Source of the DNA: an uncultured Bacteroidota bacterium
Lineage (GTDB): Bacteria > Bacteroidota > Bacteroidia > Flavobacteriales > Flavobacteriaceae
Direction of reading: 5' to 3'
DNA: 7,001 nucleotides
NCBI GenBank assembly: GCA_902610105.1
Contig: CACLUN010000037.1
Coordinates: forward strand, 1-7,001
Both the position numbers and the translations under genes were made by a program. Of the stretch, positions 6,516-7,001 are shown in pieces; the first letter of the stretch is position 1, and the number at the start of each line of letters is the position of its first letter. Under the pieces are notes generated by a model that was not told where the DNA came from, did no database searches, and was given only the letters and a program-made list of their open reading frames with translations.

Positions 6516-7001
6516 GCAGCACTAAGAAGAAAAAGAGGTAGACGTCAAGGGAGAGTAATTAAAAAAAACCCTCACAATATAAATGAGTTTATAAAATCAT
6601 CAGAAGTAAGGCTTGTTGGTGATAATGTAGAAATAGGCATTTACCCTATCGAAAAGGCGCTATCCATTGCAAAAAATTTAGATACAGATCTAGTTGAAAT
6701 ATCACCAAATGCTAAGCCACCAGTTTGTAAAGCACTTGATTATAAAAAGTTTCTGTACGATCAGAGAAAAAGAGAAAAATTTCTCAAAGCTAAAACTCAA
6801 AAAGTCATTGTAAAAGAAATTAGATTTGGACCACAAACAGATATTCATGATTATGAGTTCAAGAAAAAACATGCGATTAAGTTTCTTGAGGATGGTGCCA
6901 AACTTAAGGCATTTGTTTTTTTTAAAGGAAGATCAATAATTTTTAAGGAACAAGGACAAATTTTGTTGCTAAAATTAGCACAAGAATTGGAAGAATACGG
7001 A
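6513..7001 (+). CDS. infC: Translation initiation factor IF-3 (3' end missing)
   Basis: IF-3 binds the 30S subunit, keeps it apart from 50S, and checks the start codon-initiator tRNA pairing. The 163 codons visible cover a basic N-terminal tail (2-16), the N-domain (about 19-84) and most of the C-domain (85 on). Strong family blocks are [10 protein letters not shown] (31-40), [15 protein letters not shown] (59-73), D-Y-K-K-F-L-Y (76-82), [11 protein letters not shown] (100-110) and [15 protein letters not shown] (131-145). Roughly 20-35 residues should remain beyond the right edge. The gene is in the same frame as thrS, 15 bases past its stop, and lacks any ATG, GTG or TTG before codon 151, so automated callers will miss or truncate it. 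One oddity is H-N-I-N (21-24), where the family usually has H-R-I-N. Identity is very secure; the exact start is inferred. The genes rpmI and rplT would be expected next. Confidence 0.95.
   Translation, partial: MAALRRKRGRRQGRVIKKNPHNINEFIKSSEVRLVGDNVEIGIYPIEKALSIAKNLDTDLVEISPNAKPPVCKALDYKKFLYDQRKREKFLKAKTQKVIVKEIRFGPQTDIHDYEFKKKHAIKFLEDGAKLKAFVFFKGRSIIFKEQGQILLLKLAQELEEYG

Noticed and set aside
1..7001. CRISPR array, insertion sequence, prophage, toxin-antitoxin or defence genes, tRNA or rRNA genes.
   Set aside because: No direct-repeat arrays, transposase-like ORFs, terminal inverted repeats or RNA gene signatures were seen, and coding sequence covers almost the whole window on one strand.

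Overview
The window is a compact, AT-rich, housekeeping stretch from a member of the Bacteroidota, most likely a flavobacterium-like lineage. This rests on protein character and gene arrangement, not on a database search. The supporting signs are a Bacteroidota-style OMPP1/FadL outer-membrane protein, a cysteinyl-tRNA synthetase with the HLGN form of the HIGH motif, an Lgt with the HGATIG motif, a small DUF6095-like membrane protein, starts that lack clear Shine-Dalgarno sequences, and TAnnTTTG promoter-like elements. Every gene is on the + strand, and no intergenic gap exceeds about 40 bases.

Layout: the 3' part of an outer-membrane beta-barrel gene (2-1102) enters from the left edge. After a 38-base gap holding a good TAnnTTTG element comes a run of seven tightly packed genes. 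These are folE (GTP cyclohydrolase I), cysS (cysteinyl-tRNA synthetase), yidD (membrane insertion factor, ATGA overlap with cysS), lgt (prolipoprotein diacylglyceryl transferase), a 73-residue two-helix membrane protein (14-base overlap with lgt), thrS (threonyl-tRNA synthetase) and infC (translation initiation factor IF-3), which runs off the right edge. Gaps between them are 19, -4, 32, -14, 5 and 15 bases, which suggests one or a few operons.

The genes fall into three themes. Translation is served by CysRS, ThrRS and IF-3. Envelope biogenesis is served by YidD, Lgt, the small membrane protein and the partial outer-membrane protein. Pterin/folate synthesis is served by FolE. The thrS-infC junction is the start of the widely conserved thrS-infC-rpmI-rplT cluster, so rpmI and rplT would be expected just outside the window.

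The most notable point is infC. It has no ATG, GTG or TTG in frame for its first 150 codons and appears to begin with ATA at 6513, so a standard gene finder misses it. This fits the known use of rare start codons for IF-3 autoregulation. I found no mobile element, CRISPR array, RNA gene, defence system or clearly new system here.
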